Source: Thiotrichales bacterium HSG1 (GTDB lineage Bacteria; Pseudomonadota; Gammaproteobacteria; Beggiatoales; Beggiatoaceae). From it: a stretch of DNA of 9,970 nucleotides. The DNA lies in NCBI GenBank assembly GCA_030378125.1, contig JAUCGN010000054.1:1-9970 (forward strand), read 5' to 3'. The notes under the pieces were generated by a model that worked only from the letters and a program-made list of their open reading frames with translations, did no database searches and was not told the DNA's origin. Positions 1 through 7,869 of the stretch are shown one piece after another; the stretch's first letter is position 1, and each line of letters opens with the position of its first letter. Position numbers and translations under genes: made by a program.

Positions 1-832
1 TATGTTTTACCCATTCTTCAATAGTTTTGCCAATTTTTGGCCTTCTTTCTATATTTGATATATCATCCAATATTACATAACGTCCAGATTTATCAGTAAT
101 TAATGGTGTTTTAGCAAAATCAAATTCGTCACGTTTCTGCTCCAAACTTCGCAGTTGCCTAGCTACATCAAACATACCAATCGCACCTGCGGGTATATCT
201 TTACTAAATTTTTGAATTTGTTCACCAATTTGATTAAGAGTTAAGTCCAAAGTTTGCAATTGTACCATTGGAATTTGAATTGCTATTTCTTCTTTTGGCA
301 ATCCTAAAATTTCAATTTTACTAACCCCAGCAGCTAATAATTCATTTTCCATTTGATAGGCTAAATGTCTTAATTCGTTGCGATTATTTGGCCCAGTTAT
401 GATTAAATTAGCGATAGTTTCATAGTGGACAATACGACTGATTCTTGGTTTTTCAGAAGTAAGCGGTAAATTACGCAACAAGGAAACTTTTTCTTTAACT
501 TGATCTAAGGCCCAAGTCATGTCAGTGCCTTCTTTGTATTCAAGTGCAATCGTTGCAAAACCGTTGGTAGAGGTGGAATTCATCTTGTTCAGGCCATCGA
601 GAATACGCAATTCTTGTTCAATTGGTTTAGTGATGGATTGTTCAATATCTTCGGCAGTAGCTCCATTCCAAACTACGGTTATAGTAATGATATCTAAAGC
701 AAAGCTAGGTAAAAATTGAGCATTAAATTTACTCAAGGCCCAAACCCCACTCATGATCATGACTATCATTAGTAGGTTGGCAGCAACTTTATGTTGGGCA
801 AAAACACTGATCAAATTATGAGTTGGTTGCAT
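1..832 (-). CDS. RND-family efflux transporter, inner-membrane subunit (N-terminal part, runs off left edge)
   Basis: The minus strand reads open from an ATG at 832 to the window edge, giving 277 residues of a protein that is normally about 1000-1050 aa. The N-terminus has a cytoplasmic stretch (MQPTHNLISVFAQHK), then the first membrane helix at about residues 16-33 (VAANLLMIVMIMSG), then periplasmic porter-domain sequence with the family-typical pattern VVWNGATAEDIEQSITKPIE and a following EYKEGTDM-ALDQVKEKV block. This matches the AcrB/HAE1-type proton-driven RND pumps, which act with a periplasmic adaptor and an outer-membrane channel. The start is supported by AGAAAG about 8 nt upstream and by the helix position. 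No adaptor gene lies upstream, so any adaptor would be elsewhere. Substrate cannot be told. The last eight codons at the edge (TIEEWVKH) are suspect because they are identical in DNA to part of the STAND gene at 4663-4687. Confidence 0.9.
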   Translation of the reverse strand, partial: MQPTHNLISVFAQHKVAANLLMIVMIMSGVWALSKFNAQFLPSFALDIITITVVWNGATAEDIEQSITKPIEQELRILDGLNKMNSTSTNGFATIALEYKEGTDMTWALDQVKEKVSLLRNLPLTSEKPRISRIVHYETIANLIITGPNNRNELRHLAYQMENELLAAGVSKIEILGLPKEEIAIQIPMVQLQTLDLTLNQIGEQIQKFSKDIPAGAIGMFDVARQLRSLEQKRDEFDFAKTPLITDKSGRYVILDDISNIERRPKIGKTIEEWVKH

Positions 833-1084
833 TAAGTTACTTTCTCATAAGAAGTGACTTGTTCATTCATAAAACGTTTACCACTATATATTTCAGGATA
901 GTTCTAACTTTAATCTTTTTTCAAATTTTATGCAAGTGGAAGGTGCTACGGTTTGTCAATCAACGCTTTCTTTTCATCAAAAATAGTTTTTGAAAATTGG
1001 TACATATTTGGGTTTCTTAAAATTGGATATCTTTTTATACTATGATACAATATTTGTAAACATAATAGACTCATAAAATAAAAG

Positions 1085-1096
1085 ACAGTATACTGT
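1085..1096. promoter_or_regulatory. Perfect 12-bp palindrome, possible operator of the STAND operon
   Basis: ACAGTATACTGT is a perfect inverted repeat ending 15 nt before the ATG at 1112. Its position, in AT-rich DNA just ahead of a four-gene plus-strand cluster, fits a dimeric repressor site. A -10-like TATGAT lies at 1041-1046, but I find no convincing -35 box, so the promoter is not assigned. It is not a classical LexA box, which has the half-sites in the other order. Function is inferred only from symmetry and position. Confidence 0.35.
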
Positions 1097-1111
1097 TGAT
1101 ATGGCATTGAT

Positions 1112-1294
1112 ATGAAAAGATTTATTTGTTTATTTTTAACTTTTTTGTTGATGGCCGTGATGCAGGGAATAGCAGCAAATTGTCTAAAGGATAGTGATAT
1201 TAAGGTTGATACCAAAAAACCTGATGCTAAACAAGATGATGATAGTTCTTCAAATAATGGAAATGGTAAGGACAATCAGGATAAGAAGCGGTAA
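1112..1294 (+). CDS. Small predicted secreted protein (signal peptide plus charged tail)
   Basis: This is a 60-aa ORF. Residues 1-4 are basic (MKRF), residues 5-17 are hydrophobic (ICLFLTFLLMAVM), and a c-region QGIAA would fit signal peptidase I cleavage after Ala22. The sequence IAANC is not a proper lipobox, so a lipoprotein is less likely. The mature part is about 38 residues, very rich in Asp, Lys, Asn and Ser, and probably disordered. No family is recognised. It lies 44 bp before the next gene on the same strand and follows the palindrome at 1085-1096, so it may be the first gene of the STAND operon. No good Shine-Dalgarno is seen, which lowers confidence. A minus-strand ORF overlaps it but shows no protein-like features. 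Confidence 0.5.
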   Translation: MKRFICLFLTFLLMAVMQGIAANCLKDSDIKVDTKKPDAKQDDDSSSNNGNGKDNQDKKR

Positions 1295-1338
1295 ATAATA
1301 TAAAAATGACCAATTTTATGGTATGGAGATAATCCTTT

Positions 1339-2379
1339 ATGTCAGATGATGAATGTGAACGTTGTGGTGCTAAAATTGAGCATTATTGTGATGAAAATTG
1401 CAAGGAATGTGATAAAGAATTACCACCACCTAATATTCGTGAAGTTAAACGTCAATGTGAAGTAGATGAACTTAATAGGCGTTATAAAGATGCAATAAAT
1501 GATAATGCCACCACTGATGATTTAAAAGAATGTCTTGAAGATTTTGAAAAGGCTGTACAAGATGATGGTAAAGCTATACATAACATGAATTATTATAATT
1601 TTGTAACAGTAACTGTTAATTTGCGACCTACTCAAACACATTATATTGATGATAATAAAGATTATAACAAAGAAGTATTTAAGGAAAATAGCAGAATAGT
1701 TTCTGATGAAACACATGATACTAAATGTCAGGATAAAAAAACTGATAAAGCTGAATTTAAAACATATTATTCTGATTATCATAAAAAGAAAGATAAAGAT
1801 AAACAACGTGAAAAATCTGATGAAATAGTATTTGGCAAATACAAAACACAAATACGTTTTGCATCTCTTTCCATCGACCATAAAGGATTGCATAATTATG
1901 GTGATATTTGTGTTCACTTTAAAAATGAATTAATTGAGAATAGAGCTACATTATTAGAGGAAAACTCTAAATTTTTTCCGAATAAACATAACATTGATAT
2001 TCATGAAAATATGCCATTAGGATATAGAGCATTGTGGAATTCTAAAGGTAAGTTAGCAATTGCAAAATTAGCTAAAGAAATATGTACTAAGTATTTGGAA
2101 AATAAAATATGTACAGAGAAAGATTTTCAAAAATTATTGTTATGTTGTGGTGAAGAAAAGGATACAGATAAATTTATCGAAATCCATATTTATGGTTCAT
2201 TTACGATGGAACAAGCGAAAGTGGTATATGGAAAACCTCCTGTCATGGAATTATTGGATGAAAAACAAAAAAAAGAGCAAGAAACTGAATTGAAAACTAT
2301 AAGAGAGACACTCGAAAGATATAATATAAATTGGGAACAGGAAGTCGTATGCGTCAAAGACAAGAAAAAGACATTATAG
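1339..2379 (+). CDS. Cys-rich N-terminus protein with possible ADP-ribosyltransferase-like (DUF3626-like) C-terminal region
   Basis: This is a 346-aa soluble, highly charged protein. GGAG at 1325-1328 lies 10 nt before the ATG. Residues 6-24 hold five cysteines in the pattern CxxC-x7-C-x3-C-x2-C, suggesting a small zinc-binding module. Residues about 130-165 are a Lys/Asp-rich low-complexity linker. The C-terminal half contains YGDICVHFK, then an Arg-Ala-Thr followed by LEENSKFF, then PLGYRALWNSKGKLAIAKLAK, and near residue 280 FIEIHIYGSFTMEQAKVV. From memory this order resembles DUF3626 and polymorphic-toxin ADP-ribosyltransferase-like domains (YG-x-(I/V)-x-(V/L)-x-LK, R-(A/T)-T, then (Y/F)-(I/V)-E-x-x-(I/V)-x-G). 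That resemblance is an inference and may be wrong. It overlaps the next gene by 31 bp, so it belongs to the STAND operon and may be its enzymatic effector or a partner. Confidence 0.85.
   Translation: MSDDECERCGAKIEHYCDENCKECDKELPPPNIREVKRQCEVDELNRRYKDAINDNATTDDLKECLEDFEKAVQDDGKAIHNMNYYNFVTVTVNLRPTQTHYIDDNKDYNKEVFKENSRIVSDETHDTKCQDKKTDKAEFKTYYSDYHKKKDKDKQREKSDEIVFGKYKTQIRFASLSIDHKGLHNYGDICVHFKNELIENRATLLEENSKFFPNKHNIDIHENMPLGYRALWNSKGKLAIAKLAKEICTKYLENKICTEKDFQKLLLCCGEEKDTDKFIEIHIYGSFTMEQAKVVYGKPPVMELLDEKQKKEQETELKTIRETLERYNINWEQEVVCVKDKKKTL
2339..2344 (+). promoter_or_regulatory. Shine-Dalgarno that fixes the start of the 301-aa gene
   Basis: AGGAAG lies 4 nt before the ATG at 2349, inside the end of the upstream gene. 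The reading frame is also open from a TTG at 2331, but no ribosome-binding site precedes that codon, so ATG 2349 is the better start. Confidence 0.6.
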
Positions 2380-3254
2380 AAGCTAGTTTCTTTTATGGTA
2401 AAACTATTACCAAAGCTTATTTACTTGGTAGACTTGGAAAAGCAGTGTTATGGCAAAATGATAAAGATATATTTGATAAATATTTTACTATTGATACAGA
2501 TGGTAACCTTGAGCAAGTAAGTGTTGGAGATGCATCTTTTTTATTTGATATTGCACTAGAGTATGAAGAACTAAACAAAGAAGAGCTTTCTTTGATATAT
2601 ATACTAGATAAGTTAGAACACAGTACTTCTAATTTTAAAGTATTAAAAATAGTTATTAATGGTTTTGATTCTTATTTAAGTAACGAAACTCGCAAATCTT
2701 CTATTGGTTTAGCAGATAAACTGTTAAAAAAGAATAGTCTTAATGAGCGATACTTTGTATATGAACGGTTATTAAGTCGTAAATTACCAGAAGATATTGA
2801 CATGAAAAGGTCAATACAATGGGCTGAAGAGAAAGAAGCGTGGTATGTTCAAAGATTGTATAATGATATCCTTTTCAAAGATACTTATGGATATGATGGA
2901 ACATTAATGCTTACTACACCTGAATATGAAAAGGATGCTGAGAGTATTCAAAGTAAACTGAAAAATATAGGGAAGGGAATTGTTTTAATCCAAAATAAAT
3001 TAAATCCAATTGCATGGAGAGATGAATTAGTACAATATATTACATTGTGTAAAAATATAGTTTTCCTTGGTATTGATATTGGTGGAGAAATTGAAAAAAT
3101 TTTGTTAGATGTTACTGACTCAGAGAAACATAAAAAAATAAGTGTATTGGGTAATAAACACTATAATTCATATCCAAATCAGCTAATAAATATGGATTTA
3201 AAATATTTTGCAGATATAAATAATCTACAAGAGAGTTTATTACAGTATGTATAA
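2349..3254 (+). CDS. Hypothetical protein of unknown family between the Cys-rich protein and the STAND ATPase
   Basis: This is a 301-aa soluble protein starting at ATG 2349 (a longer version from TTG 2331 would add six residues). I do not recognise a family. The first two thirds look mainly helical with many Leu, Glu and Lys (for example the stretch around LSLIYILDKLEH and RYFVYERLLSRKLPED). The last 90 residues alternate beta-like and helical segments: GIVLIQN, then a helix ending ELVQYITLCK, then NIVFLGIDIGGEIEKILLDV, then KISVLGN. This could be a Rossmann-like or flavodoxin-like alpha/beta fold, but no catalytic motif is clear. It overlaps the gene before by 31 bp and the STAND gene after by 8 bp, indicating translational coupling and a shared role. 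It could be an adaptor or effector of the STAND protein. No signal peptide or membrane helix is seen. Confidence 0.85.
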   Translation: MRQRQEKDIIEASFFYGKTITKAYLLGRLGKAVLWQNDKDIFDKYFTIDTDGNLEQVSVGDASFLFDIALEYEELNKEELSLIYILDKLEHSTSNFKVLKIVINGFDSYLSNETRKSSIGLADKLLKKNSLNERYFVYERLLSRKLPEDIDMKRSIQWAEEKEAWYVQRLYNDILFKDTYGYDGTLMLTTPEYEKDAESIQSKLKNIGKGIVLIQNKLNPIAWRDELVQYITLCKNIVFLGIDIGGEIEKILLDVTDSEKHKKISVLGNKHYNSYPNQLINMDLKYFADINNLQESLLQYV

Positions 3255-6200
3255 TTCTAATAAGTTACCAATTACTGGAAATACTAATCCACCATACATT
3301 GGCCTACGTTCTTTTAAACGCTCTGATAGTAGAATTTTCTTTGGGCGTGAAAAACACACTATTCAATTAATAGAAAAATTAGCTAACGAAAAATTTATTG
3401 CTATAGTTGGGGAAAGTGGATATGGAAAGTCGTCTTTGGCATATGCTGGTTTGTTATCTGGTTTAGATGCCGGTTTTATGCACGGAAGGCATTGGTGGAC
3501 AGTAGATATGCGTCCTAAAATGAGTCTTGCTAACAGTCCTTTTGCTAATTTAGCAGAGGCATTATTAGAAGAAGGAACAACAGATAATGATGTATTGGGA
3601 GAATATAAAGTTAAATTTTCTGAAAAATTTGCTCCTGTATCTTCTTTACAAGAAAAAGTGTCACTAACCCCTTATAGCCTAAGTCATATTTTATACAAAC
3701 AACCGTTACCACCTCATCATAATTTGCTTATTTTAGTTGACCAGTTTGAGGAGATATTCACTCATTATGAAGGTGGTAATAATGATGATGAGAAAAAGAA
3801 AAATAGAGAAGATGCTAAAAACTTCATCAGGTTATTATTAAATATAAGCAGAAAGAATGAATCTGTATATGTAGTTATAACAATGCGTTCTGAGTATTTG
3901 GGTAAATGTGCAGTATTTGAGAATTTATCTGAACATATTACTAAAGGAATTTTTCTTATTCCTCCAATGACTGATGAAGAATTACGTGATGCAATTAAAA
4001 AACCAGCTCAATCATTTGGTCGTACAATAGAGCTTGATTTAGTTGAACAAATTATTAAAGATACAAAAAATCAAGAAGAAAAAACTGATATATTGCCATC
4101 TATCCAACATATTTTGATGCGTATGTGTAATGACAATAAGAACTTAACTAAAAGTCATTATGGTTTATTGGGTAAATTAGGTGATTCTTTATCTGGATGT
4201 GCAGACTATGTTTACTATGCAAAAGAAAAAAAATCTATAGAAGAGCAGAAAAAACACCAAAAAACTATTAGAATTTTATTTACTTGCATTACCGAACGCA
4301 AGAATGGTCTTTATATACGTCGTCCAACAAAATTGAGTGTGATATCTAATTTAGCTGGTGTAGGTTGGGAAGATATTGCTAAAATTATAGAATTATTTCG
4401 TGATAAGAAACGTAGATTTTTAAAGCCTCATCTAGGTGAAGTTTTAACAGAAGATAGCATTATAGATATTACTCACGAAGTATTGATCCATAAATGGGAA
4501 GATTTAAGAGAATGGGTAAATGAGGAGAAAGAGTTTATATATACATATAACCATTTAAATGATAGAGCAGTAGAATGGGATGAAGCAAAAAAAAATGATG
4601 GAAAATTATGGTCTAACAAAGAGTATCTTAGAGCGAAAGAATTGTTTGATCAAAAAGGCTCTACTATTGAAGAATGGGTAAAACATAATTGTAAGAAAAA
4701 AGCTGATAGTTTTGAGCTTGTAAAAGAGTTTCTTGAAAAAGGTGAAGAAAAGAGAAAGGAAGAACTTAAAAAGAAACAAAATGCAGAGATTGCGATTGCA
4801 GAAGCAAAGAGATTGAAAGCTGAAAATAGATTAAAAAATACTAAACTAAAATCGGCATATTCTTTAATAATAGCAATAATTATAGGACTATTTGCAACAG
4901 GCTATTTCGCCAAAAAAAATTACGATTCCAAACAAAAAACCGAAAAAGCATTCCTTAAACAACGAGCCTCCCAGTTTGAAAATGCAGAGATTTTAGCGAG
5001 TAACGAGAATTTTATAACCACCAAACAGATTCTTAAAGATAATTTTGATTCTGAACCAAAACTTTCCAACTCAAATCGCCACGCCCATAACCTATTAAAT
5101 TGGTTTAGTAATCTTAAAGGAGCTACTCCAAAACAAACTTTTAAAGGTGCTAAAGCCCAATTACACACAATAGCAATAAGTCCTGATGGTAAGACTATAG
5201 CCGCTGCTGGTGAATATGGAAAAGTTGTATTATTTGATAAAGAAACAGAACAATTAAAATCTTTAAAAGATCATACAGATACTGTAGAAGCAGTAGTATT
5301 TGATTCACAAGGTAAATGGTTGGCTAGTTCTGGTGATGATAAACAGATTATATTTTGGTCGTTACCCAACCCCAACAGAGAAGAATTATACAGATTGCAA
5401 GCCTCTAATAAAGTTTGGGCATTGGCTGTTAGTCCTGATGGAAAATTATTAGCTAGTGGTGGGAATGACAACAATATTAGTTTGTGGGATAAAAAAGGTA
5501 AGTTATTTGAGTTATTAGATAGTTTTGAAGGACACACTGGAGATATTTTTAGTTTAGCTTTCAGTCCAAACGGTAATTTATTAGCTAGTTCTTCCAGCGA
5601 TAAAACAGTACGTCTATGGGATGTAGAAACTGCTCAAGAAATACATGCTTTCAAACATACAAATAAAATTAAAACAGTTGCTTTTAGTTCAGATGCTAAA
5701 CTGCTTGCGGCTGGTGGTGATGATGGAGAGGTATATCTTTACAAAACAAATTCTAAACAATTACAACATACTTTCAAAGGACACAGAAGCGAGATATTTG
5801 GTTTAAGTTTTATTGAAAATGATAAATACCTTGTTTCAGCTAGTAGTGACAAAAATTTACGTCTTTGGGATGTGAACAGTGGTGTAACATTACAAGTATT
5901 ACAAGGCCATACAGCAAGAGTTACAGATGTAACCACTTATAAAAACCAAATATTTAGCTCCAGTAATGACAGAACAGTTAAATCTTGGAATCCATTACCT
6001 TTAGCTAACCAATATAATATTGATTTACAAGAAGAATTATCTTCCACAGCAATCTCTCCTGATGGTAAAAAAGTTGCAGTTGGTTTAGCCGATGGTAGAT
6101 TACGCCAATACTCACTTGAAAACAGAGAATTAATTTGGGAATCTACTGATGATAATAAACACAAAAGAGATGTACAACGATTAGCTTTTAACTTACAAGG

Positions 6201-6921
6201 AAATTTACTGGTTTCTGTTAGTTTAGATAAGATGGTTAAAGTATGGCAAGATGGTAAATTACAACGAACTTTCAATCATCAAGATAGTGTTAGTTCTGTA
6301 ACTTTTGCTCCCAACAGTAATTTAATTGTTACTACCAGCTATGATGGTCAAATTGGTTTATTTAATCCTGATACTGGTGAAGCCAATTTCATAAAACAAG
6401 CTCATGCTGGAGAAGAAATTAACTCAGTAGTTTTTGATGCTGATGGAAGGCATTTATTAACTGCCAGTGATCAGGAAATTAGATTGTGGCAGATTCAGGA
6501 TAATTCACTGAAACAATTAAAAACTCTTACTAAATCTGAAAGTACGATTCTGTGGGCAGCTATTAGCCCAAACGGAAAACGTTATGCAACTGTGGGACGG
6601 GATAATTTAGTAAAAATTTACTCAACTGAAGATGGTAAAAAACAACATAAGTTACCCGGTGGACATGATGATTCAGTCATGAAAGCTATTTTCAGTCCAG
6701 ACAATGACCAAATAGCAACTGTCAGTGGTGATGGAACTTTAAGATTTTGGGACTTAACCACCACCGATGTCACTGAAATTTTTAAACTACGTCTACCAAT
6801 TAAAAATAAACCGCCTCTTTGGGACTTCGATTTCAAATGTACTTCAAATGGTTGCTGGATAGCAGTACCTTTGACCAATGGAAAACTGATGCTCTATGAT
6901 ATGGGGCATATATACGATTAA
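3247..6921 (+). CDS. nSTAND1-type NTPase with transmembrane helix and C-terminal WD40 propellers
   Basis: This is a 1224-aa protein starting at an ATG that overlaps the upstream stop by 8 bp. PYIGLRSF (about 16-23) and FFGRE (31-35) are the typical nSTAND1 lead-in. Walker A is GESGYGKS at 55-62 (Lys61). Walker B is LLILVDQFEEIF at 160-171 with Asp165 and acidic residues following. MRSEYLG at 213-219 is the sensor-like motif. DITHEVLIHKWEDL at about 407-420 closes the winged-helix-like part. Residues about 495-535 are a charged coiled coil, followed by a hydrophobic helix at about 537-554 (SLIIAIIIGLFATGYF). From about 637 to the end I count some 14 WD40 repeats with recurring SPDGK and (L/I)W or (L/I)Y ends. 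STAND proteins are signal-gated oligomerising ATPases. The propellers are the likely sensor. No effector domain is fused at the N-terminus, so signalling probably passes to the two coupled upstream products. Codon use shifts toward C-ending codons just after the helix (about 4905-5110). Confidence 0.95.
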   Translation: MYNSNKLPITGNTNPPYIGLRSFKRSDSRIFFGREKHTIQLIEKLANEKFIAIVGESGYGKSSLAYAGLLSGLDAGFMHGRHWWTVDMRPKMSLANSPFANLAEALLEEGTTDNDVLGEYKVKFSEKFAPVSSLQEKVSLTPYSLSHILYKQPLPPHHNLLILVDQFEEIFTHYEGGNNDDEKKKNREDAKNFIRLLLNISRKNESVYVVITMRSEYLGKCAVFENLSEHITKGIFLIPPMTDEELRDAIKKPAQSFGRTIELDLVEQIIKDTKNQEEKTDILPSIQHILMRMCNDNKNLTKSHYGLLGKLGDSLSGCADYVYYAKEKKSIEEQKKHQKTIRILFTCITERKNGLYIRRPTKLSVISNLAGVGWEDIAKIIELFRDKKRRFLKPHLGEVLTEDSIIDITHEVLIHKWEDLREWVNEEKEFIYTYNHLNDRAVEWDEAKKNDGKLWSNKEYLRAKELFDQKGSTIEEWVKHNCKKKADSFELVKEFLEKGEEKRKEELKKKQNAEIAIAEAKRLKAENRLKNTKLKSAYSLIIAIIIGLFATGYFAKKNYDSKQKTEKAFLKQRASQFENAEILASNENFITTKQILKDNFDSEPKLSNSNRHAHNLLNWFSNLKGATPKQTFKGAKAQLHTIAISPDGKTIAAAGEYGKVVLFDKETEQLKSLKDHTDTVEAVVFDSQGKWLASSGDDKQIIFWSLPNPNREELYRLQASNKVWALAVSPDGKLLASGGNDNNISLWDKKGKLFELLDSFEGHTGDIFSLAFSPNGNLLASSSSDKTVRLWDVETAQEIHAFKHTNKIKTVAFSSDAKLLAAGGDDGEVYLYKTNSKQLQHTFKGHRSEIFGLSFIENDKYLVSASSDKNLRLWDVNSGVTLQVLQGHTARVTDVTTYKNQIFSSSNDRTVKSWNPLPLANQYNIDLQEELSSTAISPDGKKVAVGLADGRLRQYSLENRELIWESTDDNKHKRDVQRLAFNLQGNLLVSVSLDKMVKVWQDGKLQRTFNHQDSVSSVTFAPNSNLIVTTSYDGQIGLFNPDTGEANFIKQAHAGEEINSVVFDADGRHLLTASDQEIRLWQIQDNSLKQLKTLTKSESTILWAAISPNGKRYATVGRDNLVKIYSTEDGKKQHKLPGGHDDSVMKAIFSPDNDQIATVSGDGTLRFWDLTTTDVTEIFKLRLPIKNKPPLWDFDFKCTSNGCWIAVPLTNGKLMLYDMGHIYD

Positions 6922-6978
6922 CAGGGGGTGGTGATTATAATGGTACTGTGTGTCAACTATCAAGAAAAAATTAAAATT

Positions 6979-6992
6979 TGTTAAATATCAAT
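6979..6992. repeat. 14-bp word repeated at 8067-8080
   Basis: TGTTAAATATCAAT occurs here and again inside the small TA-flanked element at 8030-8116. The 169 bp between the STAND stop and the decayed transposase (6922-7090) holds no gene I can support. The shared word may mark the residual left end of the transposon, but AT-rich chance similarity is possible. Confidence 0.3.
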
Positions 6993-7090
6993 TAACTACA
7001 AGTTTTTACAATTTTATTGTAACAATACCGAGGATAAATTTACCATGAACATAGCAAGATTAGCAGCATTATATAGTAACATTCCTATAT

Positions 7091-7860
7091 TTATGCACCA
7101 TAAAAACAACCTATATTAAGAAAGGTATACTCTATAGTTTCGATAACCGAATCAAATTTATGACGAAACCGCTTAATATAACGTTTTAATGAAGCACAAG
7201 TATGTTCAATTGGATTAAATTCTGTTGAATATGCTGGTAAAAATAATAACAAACAATCCTGATTGCTCTATTAATAATTCAGTTTCAATTGATTTGTGAA
7301 AAGAGGCATTATCCATTATAATTATTTGCCCTGATTCTAACGCTGGCAACAATAACTCTTCTAAATAAATAAAACAAATCAGTATTCATACTTCCCTCAT
7401 AAAGGAATGGAGCCATAACGTTCATTAAGTGCTGCAATAATATTTATATTTTTATCACGTTTACCCTTACGACATCCAAATATTTTTTCTCCTTTGGGTG
7501 ACCAACCACAATCTCGAATTATATTGGGTTTAATTCCACTCTCATCAATATATACTAGTTGTTTTTTATCTATACAATCAAGTATTTGTTCAAATTCTTC
7601 TACTTGCACTTTATCTTGTTCTTCATAACTAAATGTTTTTTTTAGATGTTATACCAAGCTTATTCAATGCTTTACTTATAGCTGATTGGCTTACTCCAAA
7701 TGTTTGGGCATGTTCAGATTTTATTACTGGATACCGGGCTTGGACTATAATTGAATTTGCAAATATGCTTAAATATAAATATGTTACACACGACTTTACG
7801 CTTAATTTATTGACATTTAACAGGTTATCATTTTTTTCAAATAGTCCAAGCCCAGTATCT
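7091..7860 (-). pseudogene. Decayed IS630-family (Tc1/mariner-type DDE) transposase
   Basis: Minus-strand fragments in several frames together give an IS630 transposase. In order they show a helix-turn-helix piece (about 7645-7725; FGVSQSAISKALNKLGI), then LVYIDESG with the first catalytic Asp and CGWSPKGEKIFG (about 7470-7570), then IIIMDNASFHKS with the second Asp (about 7285-7325), then AYSTEFNPIEHTCASLK with the catalytic Glu (about 7185-7235), ending at TAA 7091-7093. Frame changes fall near 7640 (an A8 run on the coding strand), 7395, 7363 and 7245. The N-terminal first HTH is missing or unrecognisable. The A8 run alone could be a programmed frameshift as in some IS630 members, but the other three breaks make the copy dead. 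Plus-strand ORFs here are shadows. Outer ends of the original element are not clear. Confidence 0.85.
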
Positions 7861-7869
7861 TAACCAATA

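Noticed and set aside
954..959. TTGACA on the minus strand as -35 box for the RND gene
   Set aside because: No -10 box at 16-18 bp spacing; the nearest AT-rich candidate is more than 20 bp away.
946..1275. Minus-strand 109-aa ORF opposite the secreted peptide
   Set aside because: It has no ribosome-binding site and no recognisable features. Its apparent sequence is the antisense of the peptide gene and the AT-rich intergenic DNA.
1522..1917. Minus-strand 131-aa ORF rich in Ile and Phe
   Set aside because: It is antisense to the Lys/Asp-rich coding region of the 346-aa protein. The hydrophobic look comes from complementing AAA and GAT codons.
7045..7119. 24-residue plus-strand ORF with GAGGAT upstream
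   Set aside because: It overlaps the 3' end of the decayed transposase and has no recognisable content. Too short to support.
7633..7863. Plus-strand 76-aa ORF
   Set aside because: It is antisense to the transposase helix-turn-helix fragment.
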